Assembly (NCBI RefSeq): GCF_900129855.1
Contig: NZ_LT670819.1
Coordinates: 9,238,001 to 9,302,000, forward strand
Reading direction: 5' to 3'
Source of the DNA: Streptomyces sp. 3214.6
GTDB lineage: Bacteria; Actinomycetota; Actinomycetes; Streptomycetales; Streptomycetaceae
Length of the DNA: 64,000 nt
The notes below the pieces were generated by a model. It was not told the origin of the DNA and made no database searches. It worked only from the letters and a program-made list of their open reading frames with translations. This document shows positions 18,027 to 27,481 of this stretch, piece by piece. Made by a program: the position numbers and the translations under genes. Each line of letters starts with the position of its first letter. The stretch's first letter is position 1.

Positions 18027-19019
18027 TCAGACACCCCAGCGCAGCCCGGGAGTCCTCACCGGCGCGTTCCACAGCCGCAGCAGCTCCTCGTCGATCTGGC
18101 ACAGGGTCACCGAGACGCCCGCCATGTCGAGGGACGTCACGTAGTTGCCGACGAGCGTATGGGCGACGGCCACCCCCCGCTGCGCCAGCACGCGCTGCAC
18201 CTCGGCGTTGAACCCGTACAGCTCCAGCAGCGGCGTCGCGCCCATGCCGTTGACCAGCACAAGGACGGGGTTGCGGGGTGTCATGTCCTCCAGGATCGCG
18301 TGGACCGCGAAGTCGGCGATCTCCCCGGACGTCATCATCGCCCGCCGTTCCCGGCCGGGCTCCCCGTGGATGCCGACGCCCAGCTCCAGCTCGCCGTCCG
18401 GCAGGTCGAAGGTCGGGCCGCCCTTGGCCGGTGTCGTGCACGCGCTGAGCGCCACGCCGAAGCTGCGGGAGTTCTCGTTCACCTGCTGGGCGAGCGCCTC
18501 GACCCGCTCCAACGGCTGCCCCTCCTCGGCCGCGGCCCCCGCGATCTTCTCGACGAACAGTGTCGCCCCCGTACCGCGCCGCCCGGCCGTGTAGAGACTG
18601 TCGGTGACGGCCACGTCGTCATTGACCAGCACCTTCGCGATCTGGATGCCCTCGTCGTCGGCCAACTCGGCCGCCATGTCGAAGTTGAGGACGTCGCCGG
18701 TGTAGTTCTTGACGATGAACAGCACACCCGCCCCGCTGTTCACGGCTGCCGCCGCCCGCAACATCTGGTCCGGCACCGGCGACGTGAACACCTCGCCGGG
18801 GCAGGCCGCCGAGAGCATCCCGGGTCCGACGAAGCCGCCGTGCAGCGGCTCGTGCCCCGAGCCGCCGCCGGACACCAGCGCCACCTTCCCGGCCACCGGG
18901 GCGTCCCGCCGCACGATCACCCGGTTCTCGACGTCGACGGTCAGCTCTGGGTGAGCGGCCGCCATTCCGCGCAGCGCGTCCGCGACCACGGTCTCCGGAA
19001 CGTTGATCAGCATCCTCAC
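18027..19019 (-). CDS. dhaK: Dihydroxyacetone kinase substrate-binding subunit DhaK
   Basis: 330-residue substrate subunit that forms a hemiaminal with dihydroxyacetone through His218 (ELGVGIHGEPG), matching the E. coli numbering exactly. Also visible: VSGGGSGHEPLHGGFVG near residue 50 and NYTGDVLNFDMAAE near 105. It is the first gene of dhaKLM, which feeds dihydroxyacetone phosphate into glycolysis. GTG at 19019 follows AGGAGG with five bases spacing; ATG at 19013 is an alternative. The upstream region has TTGACC near 19095, a possible -35 box. Confidence 0.95.
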   Translation of the reverse strand: MRMLINVPETVVADALRGMAAAHPELTVDVENRVIVRRDAPVAGKVALVSGGGSGHEPLHGGFVGPGMLSAACPGEVFTSPVPDQMLRAAAAVNSGAGVLFIVKNYTGDVLNFDMAAELADDEGIQIAKVLVNDDVAVTDSLYTAGRRGTGATLFVEKIAGAAAEEGQPLERVEALAQQVNENSRSFGVALSACTTPAKGGPTFDLPDGELELGVGIHGEPGRERRAMMTSGEIADFAVHAILEDMTPRNPVLVLVNGMGATPLLELYGFNAEVQRVLAQRGVAVAHTLVGNYVTSLDMAGVSVTLCQIDEELLRLWNAPVRTPGLRWGV

Positions 19020-19247
19020 GGATACCTCCTGATGAGATTGACAGATCGGCTCATGACCTGTGTATGTGCGGGTCACATCGGGCTTGGTCAATTATCGGTC
19101 TGGGCGGGTGACGGCGCTCGGGGACGGGCTGTGGCGGTACTGATGCCGTCTTCGTGCTGCCTTCGTGCTGCCTTCGTGCTGCCTTCGTACTGTCTACGCG
19201 CTGTCAGACGATCGTTCTGGCCCCCAGAGCCGGAACGCCGTATTCGT

Positions 19248-20618
19248 TCACCGGATGTGGTGGGTTTCCCAGAAGGGGCCGAGGTCCTGGCCGGTCATGG
19301 ACTGGGCGGCCTTCTTGAAGTCGGCGGTGGTGGAGACGCCGTACCAGTGGTCCTGGGCGTACCGCTTGAGGAGTCGTGCCATGCTGTCGGCGCCGAGGGT
19401 GCGCTCCAGGTCGGCCAGGGCGCAGGGCCCGGCGGTGTAGACGAGGTGGTATTCGCCGCGGTGCTGCGACCAGTAGGCCATCGAGGAGGTCAGCAGCGCT
19501 GTGCTGCCGTAGGGCCAGTAGACGTCCGACCAGCAGTCGCGGGTGTCCCAGCCGTAGAAGCGGGCGTTGGCGTACTGGGCGAAGCTCTCGTCCAGCCACG
19601 GTGAGGTGTACTCGTCGTTGCCGACGATGCCGTACCACCACTGGTGCGCCACTTCGTGGACGACGGCGCTGCCCTCCTCGGTGGTGCCGAGCAGCACGAG
19701 ACCGGGGTACTCCATGCCGCCGCCGAACTGGCGGGTCATCACGAGGTCGATCTCGCCGTACGGGTAGTGGCCGAACTCCCGGCCGAACCGGTCGATCGCG
19801 GCGACGGCGTCCGCGCGGTTGAGACGCACGCCCTCGGCCGGGGTGTCGGACGCCCAGTACGACTTCACGCGCACGCCCCCGGGCGTGGTCTGCGTCGCCG
19901 TACGGAAGGGGCCCGCGGCCCACGCGAAGTCGCGCACCCGGTCCGCGACGCTGAGGGTGACCGTACGGCCCGGCCGGCCGGGCAGGGTCCGGGTACGACC
20001 GGTCGCGGGCACCTTCAGGGCCGACGGGTGATCGAGACGGACCCGGAAGTCGCTCGTCAGGGCGTAGAAGCTCTCACCGACCGCCACATACGGGTCGAGG
20101 TGCCACCCCTTCGCGTCGTGCACGGCGAGCACCGGCAGCGCGTTGCCGAGGAAGCGGTGGGCGCCCTCGCGGCCGAAGCGGGCATTGCGGTCGGGCACGG
20201 TGATGGAGACGTCGAAGGCGACCGACGTCCGCTCGCCGCGCGCGAGCGGCTTCGGCAGGGCGATGCGCAGGGCCGTGCAAGCCACGGTGAGCGAGCCCGG
20301 CGCGCCGCCGCCTACTCGCGACACGGTGACGCGGGCAGGCGTGTCGGGCGTGCCGCATCCGTCCTCGCCGTTGCCCCACAGCCGCAGGTACACCTCACGC
20401 AGCGGCCGGTCGGACGAGTTACGGAACGACACCCGCTGCCGTCCGCTCCAGTGGCTGCCGTCGGCGTCGGAGCGCAGAACCACGTCGTAGCGGGCGTGAT
20501 CGGGCGTCGCCGCGGCCCTGGACACCCCCGACCGGGCCGCCGCGCCGGCATCACCCACTCCGGCGCCGACCGCCACGAGCAGCAGGAGCAGCACGACGAA
20601 CAGACGACGAGCGGGCAT
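19248..20618 (-). CDS. Secreted M1-family zinc metallopeptidase
   Basis: 456-residue exported aminopeptidase-type enzyme. The signal peptide is MPARRLFVVLLLLLVAVGAG. The N-terminal M1 beta domain is followed by a catalytic domain with the exopeptidase loop GGGMEYPGLV (a GxMEN variant) and the zinc site HEVAH (His321, Glu322, His325), with Glu344 eighteen residues on, all intact. It is shorter than classical PepN (about 850 residues), lacking the C-terminal superhelix, as in other Streptomyces secreted M1 peptidases. ATG at 20618 is chosen for the signal peptide; an in-frame ATG at 20645 is possible. Neither has a clear ribosome site. Confidence 0.87.
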   Translation of the reverse strand: MPARRLFVVLLLLLVAVGAGVGDAGAAARSGVSRAAATPDHARYDVVLRSDADGSHWSGRQRVSFRNSSDRPLREVYLRLWGNGEDGCGTPDTPARVTVSRVGGGAPGSLTVACTALRIALPKPLARGERTSVAFDVSITVPDRNARFGREGAHRFLGNALPVLAVHDAKGWHLDPYVAVGESFYALTSDFRVRLDHPSALKVPATGRTRTLPGRPGRTVTLSVADRVRDFAWAAGPFRTATQTTPGGVRVKSYWASDTPAEGVRLNRADAVAAIDRFGREFGHYPYGEIDLVMTRQFGGGMEYPGLVLLGTTEEGSAVVHEVAHQWWYGIVGNDEYTSPWLDESFAQYANARFYGWDTRDCWSDVYWPYGSTALLTSSMAYWSQHRGEYHLVYTAGPCALADLERTLGADSMARLLKRYAQDHWYGVSTTADFKKAAQSMTGQDLGPFWETHHIR

Positions 20619-20698
20619 GGGTGACCACACGGGTAGCGGTGACATGCCAGCCGATACTGCCACAACACACCGACGACGGACCGGAATTGGGCGGACTG

Positions 20699-20866
20699 TC
20701 AGGTGGAGGTGGGGAAGTTGAAGCCGGTGGGGGTGTGGTGCTGGGCGGGGTGGGGCCAGCGGGTGGTGATGACCTTGGGACGGGTGTAGAAGCGGATGCC
20801 TTCGGGGCCGTGGATGGGGGAGTCGCCGAGGAGGGAGTCCTTCCAGCCGCCGAAGGAGTAGTCCGT
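20699..20866 (-). pseudogene. C-terminal fragment of methylmalonate-semialdehyde dehydrogenase (mmsA/iolA)
   Basis: Only the last 55 or so codons remain: YSFGGWKDSLLGDSP, then EGIRFYTRPKVITTRW and a tail ending FNFPTST before TGA. These match the C-terminus of CoA-acylating methylmalonate-semialdehyde dehydrogenase, the last enzyme of myo-inositol and valine breakdown. Homology stops abruptly at about 20866, and about 65 bases later comes the end of a sugar-binding lipoprotein gene. The enzyme body (about 440 codons) is gone. Confidence 0.8.
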
Positions 20867-20933
20867 CGCTCTGCTTCGGGCCGGAGGCCGGCGGTGTGGT
20901 CACCGTCGGCTCGGCATGCTGGGGTCATGCTCA

Positions 20934-21938
20934 TCACCGGGTGCCCTTCGCGGCGAATTCGGCGACGGCGTCCGCGTTGTCCTTGGTGATGAAGGCGGGG
21001 CCGGTGAGGACGGGTGCGGTGCCGCCTCCGCTGACGTTGCCGTTGGTCTTGTAGAGCCAGAGGGAGTCGACGGCGAGGTAGCCCTGGAGGTAGGGCTGCT
21101 GGTCGACGGCGAATTCGACGGTGCCGTTCTGGACGGCCTTGACGAGGTCCTTGTTGAGGTCGAAGGTGGCGACCTTGGCCTTGGTGTCGGCGTCGGCGAG
21201 GGACTGTACGGCGGTCAGGGCGATGGGGGCGCCGAGGGTGACGACCTGGTCGATGGAGGAGTCGGCCTTGAGTTTGGCGGTGATGGTGGATTTGACGGAG
21301 GGCATGTCGGTGCCGTTGACGTAGAGGATGTCGGTCTTGCCGGTGAAGCCCTTCTTCAGGCCGGCACAGCGGGCTTCGAGGGCGACCTGGCCCTGTTCCT
21401 GGATGACGCAGAGGGCGTGTTCGGCGCCGAGGGAGTTGAGGCGTTCGCCGAAGGCCTGGCCGGCGATGTTCTCGTCCTGGCCGAAGTACTCGAGCATGCC
21501 GAGTTTCTTCCAGTCGTCGACGCCGGAGTTGAAGCCGACGACGGGGATGCCGGCGGTGGTGGCTTTGGCGATGACGTCTTTCATGGCTTCGGGCTTGGCA
21601 GCGGTGAGGGCGATGCCGTCGACTTTCTGGTCGATGGCGTTCTGGACGAGATTGGCCTGGTTGCCGGCGCTGGGGTCGCTGGAGTAGATGAGTTTGATGT
21701 TGTCCTTGGCGGCGGCGGCCTGGGCGCCCTTGCGGATGAGGTCCCAGAAGGTGTCGCCGGGGGAGGCGTGGGTGACCATGGCGACGGTCATGCGGGGGGT
21801 GGTGGCCTTGCCCGCGGAGGCGTCGGCGGTACCCTCTTCGGACTTCTTGCCGCCCGAGCTGCTGGAACAGCCCGCGGCGAACAGGACGCCCACCAGAGCG
21901 GTGGCGGTCAAAGTGGCGGCTCGGTGGTGTCTGTGCAT
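20934..21938 (-). CDS. Sugar ABC transporter substrate-binding lipoprotein (inositol/ribose type)
   Basis: 334-residue lipoprotein: signal with lipobox LFAAGCSSSSGGKK, then a periplasmic-binding-protein fold of the RbsB/type 1 class (MTVAMVTHASPGDTFWDLIRKGAQAAA, VDGIALTAAKPEA, IPVVGFNSG, NGTVEFAVDQQPYLQGYLAVD). In Streptomyces this type sits in myo-inositol catabolic loci, and the adjacent mmsA tail supports that substrate. No permease or ATPase gene follows, so the transporter is incomplete here unless it borrows partners. Codon use is extremely biased towards C-ending codons, as in highly expressed genes. ATG at 21938. Confidence 0.9.
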   Translation of the reverse strand: MHRHHRAATLTATALVGVLFAAGCSSSSGGKKSEEGTADASAGKATTPRMTVAMVTHASPGDTFWDLIRKGAQAAAAKDNIKLIYSSDPSAGNQANLVQNAIDQKVDGIALTAAKPEAMKDVIAKATTAGIPVVGFNSGVDDWKKLGMLEYFGQDENIAGQAFGERLNSLGAEHALCVIQEQGQVALEARCAGLKKGFTGKTDILYVNGTDMPSVKSTITAKLKADSSIDQVVTLGAPIALTAVQSLADADTKAKVATFDLNKDLVKAVQNGTVEFAVDQQPYLQGYLAVDSLWLYKTNGNVSGGGTAPVLTGPAFITKDNADAVAEFAAKGTR

Positions 21939-22314
21939 GTCCCTTGCACCTCGCTGTGCGGTTGGGGTGGGAGAAGGGCAGAGAGCGCATCCGTGGTGGA
22001 GAGTGACACGCCGAGGGCGAGCTGTGTGGGAGCCCTGGACTTGTCGGAGCAAGCTGCCCCGGCCCGGGAAACGGGCGGGCGTCAGATGGATGCCCCTGCT
22101 GTCGATGAGGTGATGGCTGTAGCGGTCATGGAGGGAGCGGTCATGGATGTGGACCACGCGTTCCGGTCGCTGGAGCGCGTTAGTAGCGCGCTCTAGTGGC
22201 ATGACTATGGAGCCGCCCACGAGGGATGTCAACAGGCATGTCAGGACGTTCCAACAAAAGCTCGCCCCGCGCGGATCCCCCGGGGTCAGGCCCCGGCTTC
22301 GACAGGCGGGTGGG
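21939..22314. other. Intergenic region upstream of the sugar-binding gene
   Basis: 376 bases between the substrate-binding gene and the TetR gene. Apart from the inverted repeat at 22173-22193 I see no gene. It should contain the promoter for the substrate-binding protein, which is transcribed leftwards. Confidence 0.45.
22173..22193. promoter_or_regulatory. Inverted repeat, candidate operator
   Basis: GAGCGCG-TTAGTAG-CGCGCTC, perfect 7-bp arms. It lies about 235 bases upstream of the sugar-binding lipoprotein gene and resembles LacI/GntR-type operators with a GCGC core. It may be what is left of the inositol locus control region. Confidence 0.4.
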
Positions 22315-23016
22315 TCACGCGTGCGGCCGGCGAAGGGCGCGGGCTGCCAGCGCCTCCAGCAGGAGATCGACCGCCTCCTCGAAGGAACTGCTCCCCATGG
22401 TGTGCAGTTCCTGGCGCACGGTGGTCAGTGCGGGATACGAAGCGGGGTCCAGCCCCTGGTAGACCTCGCGCCAGGCCCGGTGGTCGGCCTCGCGCTGCTG
22501 TCGCGGGAGCGCATGGAACGCGGCGTCCATGGCGGCATGGCTGAGCACGGTGTCTATGAACGTCAGGTACAGGCGCGTGGCCTCGGCCGGTTCGAAGCCC
22601 GCGGACAACAGCAGGCCGACCCCGGTCTCCACGGCGCGGATCTCGTTCTCACGCCGGGTCACCCGGTACGAGGCGAAGGCCGCCGCGCGCGGGTGTGCGA
22701 GGTATCCGGCGCGGACCCGCAGGGCCATCTCGCGCAGGTCGGCCACCCAGTCGCCCCTGGAGGCGAACCCTGCCATGGCGTCGCCGATGATGCGGTCGGC
22801 GATGGCGAGCACCAGATCGTCGGTGCCGTGGAAGTAGCGGTAGAGGGCGCTGGGGTCGCAGCCCAGGGCGGTGCCGAGCCGGCGCACGCTGAGCGCCTCC
22901 GGACCGTGCTCGCCGATCAGCCTGAGGGCGGTCTCCACGATCAGGTCCTCCGACAGCAGGACCCCCGAGCGGGTGGGCCGTCGGCGACTGCGCTCCTGCG
23001 GGACTCGGGTGGTCAT
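22315..23016 (-). CDS. TetR-family transcriptional regulator
   Basis: 233 residues. N-terminal TetR helix-turn-helix about residues 24-70 (IVETALRLIGEHGPEALSVRRLGTALGCDPSALYRYFHG), followed by a helical ligand-binding domain with a TetR_C-like pattern. It lies divergently to the permease and amidohydrolase genes at 23261 and 24803, so it probably represses them. Between the two starts are short imperfect repeats (GCTTGGGG, GCTTCGGAC, GGGGACCG) that could serve as binding sites. Confidence 0.9.
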   Translation of the reverse strand: MTTRVPQERSRRRPTRSGVLLSEDLIVETALRLIGEHGPEALSVRRLGTALGCDPSALYRYFHGTDDLVLAIADRIIGDAMAGFASRGDWVADLREMALRVRAGYLAHPRAAAFASYRVTRRENEIRAVETGVGLLLSAGFEPAEATRLYLTFIDTVLSHAAMDAAFHALPRQQREADHRAWREVYQGLDPASYPALTTVRQELHTMGSSSFEEAVDLLLEALAARALRRPHA

Positions 23017-23260
23017 GCCGGGGCTCCTGTCGCTTCGGACCGCTTCGGACTGCTTGGGGCTGCTTGGGGCTGCTTGGGATCGCCGGGACCGGGGGCACCG
23101 CAGGGGTCGTGGGGACCGCGGGGACCGTGGGGGCCGCGTACCCGCAGTGAAGAGGCCCCGGACGCCTTATGTCAACAGGATTGACGCAACGCGAAGGCCA
23201 GGTGTTCCATCACAGTCCCGCGCGGCTCTTCCCGCCTCCCCTCCCTGCGAGGAGCCTTCC

Positions 23261-24739
23261 ATGTCATCCACACCACTGCGCCGCTCCCTCGGCGTCGTCG
23301 ACGGTGTCGCCATCGCCGCCTCCAGCACCGCCGCCACCACCAGCATCGCCATCGGCATGGGCACGATCGCCACCATCGTGGGTCTGCAGGCCCCGGCGCT
23401 GCTGCTCCTCGCCTTCCTGCCCGTGCTGGGCATCGCCACCGCCTACGCCCGGCTCAACCGCTCGGAACCCAACTGCGGCAACGGCTACACCTGGGTCGGC
23501 AAGACGCTCGGTCCCTGGCCCGGCTTTCTGACCGGGTGGGTCACCATCGTCGGCTCGGTCATCTTCTGCGCCTACACCAGCGCGGTCATGGGCTCCGTCG
23601 TCCTGATCTTCGCCAACAAGGCCGGCCTGCACTCCCTGGCGGGCATCGCCCTCGATCCGTCGTCCACCGGCGTCAGCACGGCCGTCGGGCTGGTGCTTCT
23701 GCTCGGCCTCACCGCTCTCGCCGTCACCGGCACCCGCGCCACCACCCGCTTCCAGTTCGTGCTGCTGGTCTTCGAGTACGCCGTGCTGCTGGGCTTCTGC
23801 GGCTGGGCCCTGATCACCGGCAAGCAGTCCTTCTCCCTCTCCTGGTTCAACCCCTTCGAGATCACGGACGGCACCACCTTCGCCCAGGGCATGGTCCTCG
23901 CCGTGTTCTTCTTCTGGGGCTGGGACGCGGCGTTCAGCGTCAACGAGGAGACGAAGAGTCCGGGCGACGCGGCGCGCGGCGGCCTGATCGCCCTGTCCGC
24001 GATGCTGGGACTGTTCCTCTTCGCCTCGGTCGCCTTCCAGCGGGAGATGAGCCTGCCCGAACTCATCAAGAACGGCCCGCAGGCCCTGCCGTACCTCGGT
24101 GAGAAGCTGGCCGCCGAGCCCTGGGCCACCCTGCCCGTGGTCGCCCTGATGTGTTCGGCCGCCGCCTCGGTCCAGTCCACGCTGATCCCCACGGCGCGCG
24201 GGCTGCTCGCGATGGGCCGGGACCGCACCATGGGTCCGGTGTGGACCCGGGTGCATCGCCGGTACGGCACCCCCGCCGCCGGAACCGTCGTCGTGCTGTC
24301 GATCGCCTTCGTGATCGCCCTGCTGGCCGTCGCCATCCCGCGGCTGAGCGACATGCTGCTGGCCGCCGTCAACTCCATCGGCCTGCTCGTCGCCCTCTAC
24401 TACGGCCTCACCGCTCTCGCGTGCGCCGTCCGCTTCTGGCCCGACCGCCGCGAAGGGTTCCGTACGGCGTTGCTCGCCGTGGGCGTGCCGGCCGTGTCCG
24501 GTCTGGTGCTGCTCGGTCTCGGCTGCTATCTCGGATACTCCTACCTGACCAAGAGCGACCACTTCGAACTGAGCCCCGACAACGGGTGGTTCATGTTCTC
24601 CCTGCCCGCCGTCATCGTCCTCGCCGGGCTCGGGATGGCCGCGGTGGCCAAGTACGTCCGCCGGTCGCCGTACTTCAGCACCGGACACGGCACCGACGCC
24701 GAGACGATCGCCCTCCCCATGGACCGTACGGCCGTCTGA
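23261..24739 (+). CDS. APC-superfamily amino acid/polyamine permease
   Basis: 492-residue integral membrane transporter with about twelve hydrophobic segments. The first helix contains the family-typical broken stretch VAIAASSTAATTSIAIGMGT; other blocks are YTWVGKTLGPWPGFLTGWV and FFWGWDAAFSVNEETKSPGDAARGG, both characteristic of APC permeases. It is followed 63 bases later by an amidohydrolase, and both face away from the TetR gene, so import and hydrolysis of the same amide or amine substrate is likely. ATG at 23261 follows GCGAGGAG. Confidence 0.92.
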   Translation: MSSTPLRRSLGVVDGVAIAASSTAATTSIAIGMGTIATIVGLQAPALLLLAFLPVLGIATAYARLNRSEPNCGNGYTWVGKTLGPWPGFLTGWVTIVGSVIFCAYTSAVMGSVVLIFANKAGLHSLAGIALDPSSTGVSTAVGLVLLLGLTALAVTGTRATTRFQFVLLVFEYAVLLGFCGWALITGKQSFSLSWFNPFEITDGTTFAQGMVLAVFFFWGWDAAFSVNEETKSPGDAARGGLIALSAMLGLFLFASVAFQREMSLPELIKNGPQALPYLGEKLAAEPWATLPVVALMCSAAASVQSTLIPTARGLLAMGRDRTMGPVWTRVHRRYGTPAAGTVVVLSIAFVIALLAVAIPRLSDMLLAAVNSIGLLVALYYGLTALACAVRFWPDRREGFRTALLAVGVPAVSGLVLLGLGCYLGYSYLTKSDHFELSPDNGWFMFSLPAVIVLAGLGMAAVAKYVRRSPYFSTGHGTDAETIALPMDRTAV

Positions 24740-24802
24740 GCGCCCGTCCGCCCCGACCCGTTCCCTGCCCCCCCCCGCACCCCCACCACGGAGTCAGCTC
24801 CC

Positions 24803-26470
24803 ATGTCGCAGTCGCAGGCCACCGGCCCCGCCGATCTCGTCCTCACCGGAGGGCCCGTCCACACCGTCGATCCCGCCCGCAGCCGGGCCACCGCCGTGGC
24901 CGTGCACGGCGGGCGGATCACGGCCGTCGGTCACGACGAGGTGCACGCACTGATCGGGCCGGGCACGGAGGTCGTCGACCTCGCCGGGAAACTGCTGCTC
25001 CCCGGCTTCCAGGACGCCCACGTCCACCCGCAGGGCGCGGGTCTGGAACTCGGCCTGTGCCATCTCGCCGACACCGTCGACCCCGCCGAGTACCTGCGGC
25101 GGATCCGGGCGTACGCCGACGACCACCCGGATGCCGAATGGATCACCGGCGGCGGCTGGTCCCTGGAGGCGTTCCCCGGCGGCGCCCCCACCGCCGCGGC
25201 CCTGGACGCTATCGTCCCCGACCGGCCCGTCTTCCTGCCCAACCGCGACCACCACGGCGCCTGGGTCAACACCCGGGCGCTGGAACGAGCAGGCATCGAC
25301 GCCCGCACCCCCGACCCCGCCGACGGCCGCATCGAACGCGACGCCGACGGCAACCCGACCGGCATGCTCCAGGAGGGCGCCGTCCATCTGGTGGGGCGGC
25401 TCGTCCCCACCCCCACGCCCGAGGACCAACTGGCCGCCCTGCTGCGCGCCCAGGCCGTGCTGCACTCCCACGGTGTCACCGCCTGGCAGGACGCCATCGT
25501 CGGCGCCTACGCCAACATGACCGACCCCGCGCCCTCCTACCGCGCGGCACTGGACCGGGGACTGCTCACCGCCCGCGTCGTCGGCGCGCTGTGGTGGGAC
25601 CGCGAACGCGGCGCCGAGCAGATCCCCGAACTCGCCGCGCGACGCGAGGAGTTGAGCGGTGACCGGTTCCGCGCCGGCACGGTGAAGATCATGCAGGACG
25701 GCATCGCCGAGAACCACACCGCGGCGATGCTCGACCCGTATCTCACCGGCTGCGGCTGCTCCTCGGGAGGCAGCGGCATCAGCTTCGTCGAACCCGGCGA
25801 GCTGAGGAAGTACGTCACCGAACTCGACGCGCTCGGCTTCCAGGTCCACTTCCACGCCCTCGGCGACCGCGCGGTGCGCGAGGCGCTCGACGCCGTCGAG
25901 GCCGCCCGCACCGCCAACGGCCACCGCGACACCCGCCACCACCTGGCGCACCTCCAAGTCGTCCACCCTCACGACATACGACGCTTCCGGGCGCTCGGCG
26001 CCACCGCCAACCTGCAGATGCTGTGGGCCGCCCACGAACCCCAGATGGACGAACTCACCCTGCCGTTCCTGGGCCCCGAACGCGGCGCCCGGCAGTACCC
26101 CTTCGGCGACCTGCTGCGCGCGGGAGCGACCCTCGCCGCGGGCAGCGACTGGCCGGTCAGCAGCCCGGACCCGCTCCAGGCCATCCACGTCGCCGTCAAC
26201 CGGGTCTCCCCGGACGCACCCGAGGGCACCCCCGAGTTCCTGCCCGGACAGCGCCTCGACCTCGGCGCCGCCCTCGCCGCGTACACGGCGGGCAGCGCCT
26301 ACGTGAACCACCTCGACGCCGTCACCGGCAGCATCACCGTCGGCAAGGCCGCCGACCTGGTCGTCCTCGACCGGGACCCGTTCACGGGCCCGCCCGAGGA
26401 GATCGCCGCCACCCGGGTCCTGCAGACCTTCGTCGCGGGGGAACGCGTCCACGCGGCCCCCGACGCCTGA
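24803..26470 (+). CDS. YtcJ-type metal-dependent amidohydrolase
   Basis: 555-residue enzyme of the amidohydrolase superfamily, YtcJ branch (amidohydrolase 3). Start LVLTGGPVHTVDPARSRATAVAV is the N-terminal beta sandwich; metal ligands are in GFQDAHVHPQG near residue 75, HFHALGDRAVREAL near 350 and HHLAHLQVVHP near 380, with the late aspartate in AAGSDWPVSSPDPLQAI. The C-terminus returns to the small domain (GKAADLVVLDRDPF). The substrate is unknown; co-transcription with an APC permease suggests an amide or N-acyl compound. Confidence 0.92.
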   Translation: MSQSQATGPADLVLTGGPVHTVDPARSRATAVAVHGGRITAVGHDEVHALIGPGTEVVDLAGKLLLPGFQDAHVHPQGAGLELGLCHLADTVDPAEYLRRIRAYADDHPDAEWITGGGWSLEAFPGGAPTAAALDAIVPDRPVFLPNRDHHGAWVNTRALERAGIDARTPDPADGRIERDADGNPTGMLQEGAVHLVGRLVPTPTPEDQLAALLRAQAVLHSHGVTAWQDAIVGAYANMTDPAPSYRAALDRGLLTARVVGALWWDRERGAEQIPELAARREELSGDRFRAGTVKIMQDGIAENHTAAMLDPYLTGCGCSSGGSGISFVEPGELRKYVTELDALGFQVHFHALGDRAVREALDAVEAARTANGHRDTRHHLAHLQVVHPHDIRRFRALGATANLQMLWAAHEPQMDELTLPFLGPERGARQYPFGDLLRAGATLAAGSDWPVSSPDPLQAIHVAVNRVSPDAPEGTPEFLPGQRLDLGAALAAYTAGSAYVNHLDAVTGSITVGKAADLVVLDRDPFTGPPEEIAATRVLQTFVAGERVHAAPDA

Positions 26471-26522
26471 TGGACCGTCCTCGGCGGGTGGACGCCACCG
26501 CGCGCACCCGCCGTCGTACGGA

Positions 26523-26846
26523 CTACTCGCCCTTCGGTGCCGCCTGCTGGACGACCTCGAAGGACCACAGCGTGGCGGCGGAAGCCGCGGGCTTGGGGCG
26601 GTCCCCCTCCGCGCCGCCCCGGTGCGCCCCCTGCATCGGGCCGTCCCGCCACGCCTGGAACGACTCCTCGTCACGCCACCGCGTGTAGACGAGGTAGGTG
26701 TCCGTGCCCTCGACCGGACGGAGAAGCTCGAACCACTCGAAGCCGTCGGAGTTCTCCACGGCACCGGCGCGTGCGGCGAACCGCTTCTCGAGGGTCTCCC
26801 GCTGCTCCGCCGGGACGGACAGTACGTTGATCTTGACTACGCTCAT
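26523..26846 (-). CDS. Antibiotic biosynthesis monooxygenase (ABM) domain protein
   Basis: 107-residue ferredoxin-like protein of the ABM family: VKINVLSVPAEQRETLEKRFAARAG, then FEWFELLRPVEGTDTYLVYTRWRDEESFQAW. The arrangement matches haem-degrading or quinone-forming monooxygenases such as MhuD/IsdG and YgiN, but which activity applies cannot be read. It overlaps nothing and converges with the amidohydrolase. ATG at 26846 begins at the family start; the upstream extension is unlikely. Confidence 0.85.
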   Translation of the reverse strand: MSVVKINVLSVPAEQRETLEKRFAARAGAVENSDGFEWFELLRPVEGTDTYLVYTRWRDEESFQAWRDGPMQGAHRGGAEGDRPKPAASAATLWSFEVVQQAAPKGE

Positions 26847-27032
26847 GATCCCATCCTGCCTGCCACCACCTCCGCTCCCGCGCACCACCCCGCGCGGGAG
26901 AGAAGAACGAGAAGGAGCGGGAGCGAGAGGGAGAGGGGGGCCGGGGGCGCCTTATGGGTCATCAGGAACTGCGAGGTGGGCCACCACAGCAGATGCTTGT
27001 GGCGAGGGCGAGCCCCGGATCAGGAGGTGAGG

Positions 27033-27481
27033 GTGGGACGTCTCGACGGACGCGTGGCGATCGTCACCGGCGGAGCCCGTGGCATCGGCGCCGCCGTGGC
27101 ACGGCTGCTCGCGGCGGAGGGCGCCCACGTGGTCGTCGCCGACATCCTCGAAGCCGAAGCCGCGCCCTGGTCGCGCAGCTCGGCAAGTGGGGGCTGCGCG
27201 GGCTGGCGAAGACCGCCGCGCTGGAACTGGCCCACGACGGGATCCGCGTCTGCTCCGCTCACCTCGGCGCCATCCGGACCGGCATGACCGTCGGCTTCGA
27301 CGACTCCTACACCGCCGGACAGCCCCTGCCCCGGTTCGGCGAGCCCGCGGAAGTCGCCCGCATGGTGCTCTTCATCGTCGCCGACGCCACCTTCTCGACG
27401 GGGGTCGAGTTCGTCCTGGACGGCGGCATCCTCGCCGGTCCGCCCGCCGTCCTGACTTCCGCCGAACAGGTCCCGGCGTGA
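27033..27481 (+). pseudogene. Short-chain dehydrogenase with internal deletion and frameshift
   Basis: Starts well (AGGAGG, then GTG and GRLDGRVAIVTGGARGIGAAV, the SDR nucleotide-binding site) but after VVVADILEAEA the frame jumps by one into KWGLRGLAKTAALELAHDGIRV and a normal SDR C-terminus (FGEPAEVARMVLFIVADA, FVLDGGILAG). About 110 codons are missing, including the catalytic serine and the tyrosine of YxxxK; only the lysine region remains. It therefore cannot encode an active enzyme. Confidence 0.85.

Noticed and set aside
18990..19100. Crp-type site upstream of dhaK (TGTGCGGGTCACA)
   Set aside because: The spacing does not fit GTG-N6-GNCAC; the similarity is limited to the half-sites.
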